A DNA stretch of 17,931 bases from Chrysochromulina tobinii (lineage: Eukaryota; Haptophyta; Prymnesiales; Chrysochromulinaceae), in contig JWZX01002522.1 of assembly GCA_001275005.1 (NCBI GenBank), positions 1 to 17,931 on the forward strand, written 5' to 3'. Of this stretch, positions 16,501-17,931 are shown piece by piece; the stretch's first letter is position 1, and each line of letters opens with the position of its first letter. The position numbers were made by a program, and so were the translations under genes. The notes beneath the pieces are model-generated. The model was not told where the DNA came from. It searched no databases and saw nothing but the letters and a program-made list of their open reading frames with translations.

Positions 16501-17931
16501 CGCCGACGACGAGATTGTCGGCCTGGCCGGCCGCTGGCTCGAAGACGGGTTTGTACCCGAGCGCGGCGGCACGCACGGTGGGCGGCAAGGGGAGGAGCGG
16601 CACATACGAGAATGGCGCGTCGTTGTCGTTCGCGCACAGCTGGACATGATGGATGGGTGGGGGCGCGAAGACGTTCAGTACGCGCTCCGTGCTGGCAACG
16701 AGGGAGGGATCGGCTGCGTCGGCGGCGCATCCGGACGCGACCGACACACGCAGGGCGACGCGCCCGACGGCAACCGCACGCAGCCGAAGCGTGGCCGTCG
16801 TGGGCGCGCACGCGCCCACGATGGCGCCGTTGGGGCACTGCGGCAGGCACTGCAGGTCGCCCATGGCAGTAGCGGCCGCCCCCGCCGCCGCCGTCCCCGC
16901 CGAGCCGTCCGTCGCCTCCTCCCCCGCTGCCGCCGTCCCCGCCGAGCCAACGGCCGTCCCCGCCGAGCCAACGGCCGTCCCCGCCGAGCCGGCCGTTGCC
17001 GGTGCGAGCTGCTCGGAGGCGGCGGCGGAGGAGGAGTCGGAGTCGGCTGCTCGGTGGAGGAGCTCGTAGCTCAAGCGCAGCGCGCCACATGTGGTGAGGG
17101 CGAGAGGTTGGCCGTTCACACCGAGCAGCTCGACCGTCACATTGAATTCCGCGCCCAATACGACGTCATCGGAGGGCCACTGAATTTTGAGCCACGCCAC
17201 GCGCACCACGTCGACTGTGGCACTCGTGGAGATGTACGACGCGTCCGACGACAAGAATCTTGCCTCCGGCTCCGCCACCGTCAGCGTGATCAGCTCAGGT
17301 CGTACCATGAGCAATGGGGTGGCACCCAAGGGCGCCGAGGCGAGCGTCGCAGCGTCGTCGGGGTTCACCGCCCACGCGGCCGCCCCCGATCCACCCGTGA
17401 GCTTCGGCAAGGCGAGGGCGGGCGTGCGTGCACTCGAGGCCGCCTCACACGCCCACGGCACACGAGCAGCGGCCGGCTTCAGCTCGAGAGGTTCTAGCAC
17501 ACGCAGCCTGAGCACCGACTGGAGTGCGCCCCAGTGCGACGCCTCCCCAAAAGCGCCATGTTGGGCGTCCGACGGAGAGGCCTCGAGTGTTCCGAGCAGG
17601 TTCACAGAGCCCTTCGCCACCGTGCGCAGCTCGTGGCATAGGCAGACCGGGTGCGGCTTGCGACCAGTCCAGCACGGAAGGGGATCCTGCGCACACCGCT
17701 CCAGGGTGCACTCACGCCCGCAACGGGATGCTGGCACCTCCTGCAGCGTAACCACGGTTGACGAAGCTGACGAAGCGCCGGCACTGTCGGCCGCCACTTG
17801 AGGCAGATGGTAATCGAGCTTGCCGATCGGCGTCAGAGTGCCGTCGCTCGGCAGCAGCAACGGCACCGAATGGCCCGCCGTGTTGGGCACCGAGTGGTCC
17901 GCCGTGCCGCCGCCGCCGCCGCCGCCGCCGC
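13536..17931 (-). CDS. Large Ig-like repeat protein (possibly Nup210-like) fused to 40-residue repeats and a Cys/His cluster; 5' end outside window
   Basis: Exons in the window: 17931-15616 and 15553-13536, at least 1443 residues, open to the right edge through a Gly8 run. The GTG at 17890 is internal, not a start. The first part has several beta-rich modules (P-L-E-L-K-P..., V-R-V-A-W-L-K-I-Q-W-P, G-T-V-T-L-R-V-L, A-T-F-E-W-S-L-V) typical of bacterial-type Ig (BIG2) or nuclear-pore gp210 repeats, plus a Cys-rich segment (C-x3-C-x4-C-x6-C). A tandem G-S-A-G-T-A-V stretch and repeated S-S-V-S-S/S-F-V-S-F elements interrupt it. The second exon continues the Ig-like part, then a Gly/Ser linker (15066-14998), a beta-rich domain with F-V-F-E-K-N-A-G-V-F-L-K-H, three 40-residue helical repeats (14246-13887), a Cys/His cluster (13817-13677) and a basic tail K-R-K-R. 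No transmembrane helix is seen. The Nup210 assignment is tentative, and the C-terminal half might be a separate gene. Confidence 0.6.
13677..13817 (-). other. Cys/His-rich putative zinc-binding segment
   Basis: A 47-residue stretch with spacing H-C-x2-H-x6-C-x3-C-x10-C-x2-H and a final C-K-C, separated from the KRKR tail by Ala/Gly-rich sequence. The spacing suits one or two zinc sites. It is not matched to a named finger family. Confidence 0.45.
13887..14246 (-). repeat. Three 120-bp coding repeats (40 residues each)
   Basis: Units start at 14246, 14126 and 14006. Shared pattern: (S/G)-A-x2-(C/F)-L-x(3)-(E/D), then a helix with A-R-A-(E/D)-G or A-L-D-E-G, then V-x(2)-L-(L/I)-x-(K/E)-(G/A)-R-K/S. 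GAGGAGGCGCTCGACGTC recurs exactly 120 bp apart (13916 and 14036). A looser fourth unit may precede. Predicted as two-helix repeats of a solenoid; the family is unknown. Confidence 0.8.
14998..15066. repeat. (CCG)n/(CTG)n trinucleotide tract coding a Gly/Ser linker
   Basis: Nearly pure CCG with interspersed CTG triplets, read on the minus strand as Gly and Ser. A similar pure CCG run is at 17906-17931. Both are likely length-variable. Confidence 0.85.
15531..15617. repeat. 25-bp direct repeat spanning both splice sites of an intron
   Basis: 15531-15555 and 15593-15617 are identical over 25 bp and 62 bp apart. On the minus strand each copy begins AGGTACGG. The outer copy supplies the donor, the inner copy supplies the acceptor AG and the start of the next exon. 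Confidence 0.95.
15554..15615 (-). other. 62-nt intron of the Ig-like gene
   Basis: Donor GAAG/GTACGG at 15615, acceptor CCCCACAG ending at 15554. Removal joins A-L-G-E to G-T-V-T-L-R-V-L-M in frame. 62 is not a multiple of 3, so retention shifts the frame. The first 23 nt of the intron are an exact copy of the start of the next exon. Confidence 0.8.
16932..16991. repeat. 21-bp coding repeat, about three copies
   Basis: Units beginning GCCGTCCCCGCCGAGCC at 16932, 16953 and 16974 code for seven-residue G-S-A-G-T-A-V repeats on the minus strand. Related imperfect units flank it on the left. Confidence 0.85.

Noticed and set aside
15476-17890. An 804-codon frame starting at 17890 as a complete gene
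   Set aside because: The 17890 codon is GTG, the frame is open to the window edge, and the 3' end reads into the 62-nt intron; it is an internal part of a larger gene.

Overview
The window looks like nuclear DNA of a very GC-rich, intron-bearing microalga; a haptophyte is the best guess. The evidence is short GT-AG introns (62 to 170 nt) that restore conserved protein domains when removed, Ala/Gly/Pro/Ser-rich inserts, many micro- and minisatellites, a CBM20-TPS-TPP protein of algal type, and retroelement-like remnants. There is no sign of bacterial operon layout. Taxonomy is inference.

Layout. 1-2216 has no convincing intact gene. It holds a degraded reading frame that recalls haptophyte retroelement-like proteins (about 196-735), small tandem and inverted repeats, and an AT-richer, G-quadruplex-bearing stretch (1220-2180). 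2217-5268 (minus) is a two-exon gene for a secreted or Golgi-type glycosyltransferase-like protein; its 154-nt intron is mostly a 10-bp minisatellite. 5770-9458 (minus) is a two-exon trehalose-6-phosphate synthase/phosphatase-like gene with an N-terminal starch-binding CBM20. Its carbohydrate-binding residues are kept, but key catalytic residues of both enzyme domains are lost. A 230-bp divergent spacer leads to 9689-10345 (plus), an orphan coiled-coil protein.

10349-11010 is repeat-rich. 11011-11452 (plus) is a two-exon TRM112 homologue (methyltransferase activator). It is followed by a possible tiny two-exon gene (11471-11768, plus) that meets the 3' end of an orphan minus-strand gene (11741-12442). 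12443-13535 is an accessory patch: a roughly 300-bp element with direct-repeat flanks, and a 5' fragment of an M16 (insulin-degrading-enzyme-like) metallopeptidase gene bracketed by 21-bp direct repeats. 13536-17931 (minus) is the 3' part of a large Ig-like-repeat protein (possibly Nup210-like) fused to a Gly-rich linker, three 40-residue helical repeats and a Cys/His cluster. It runs off the right edge. Its 62-nt intron carries the signature of intron birth by tandem duplication of an AGGT-containing exon segment.

The genes do not form an obvious pathway. The strongest leads are the TPS/TPP-like pseudoenzyme, the duplication-born intron, the minisatellite intron and the captured M16 fragment. 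All calls come from reading the sequence by eye; no database search was run.
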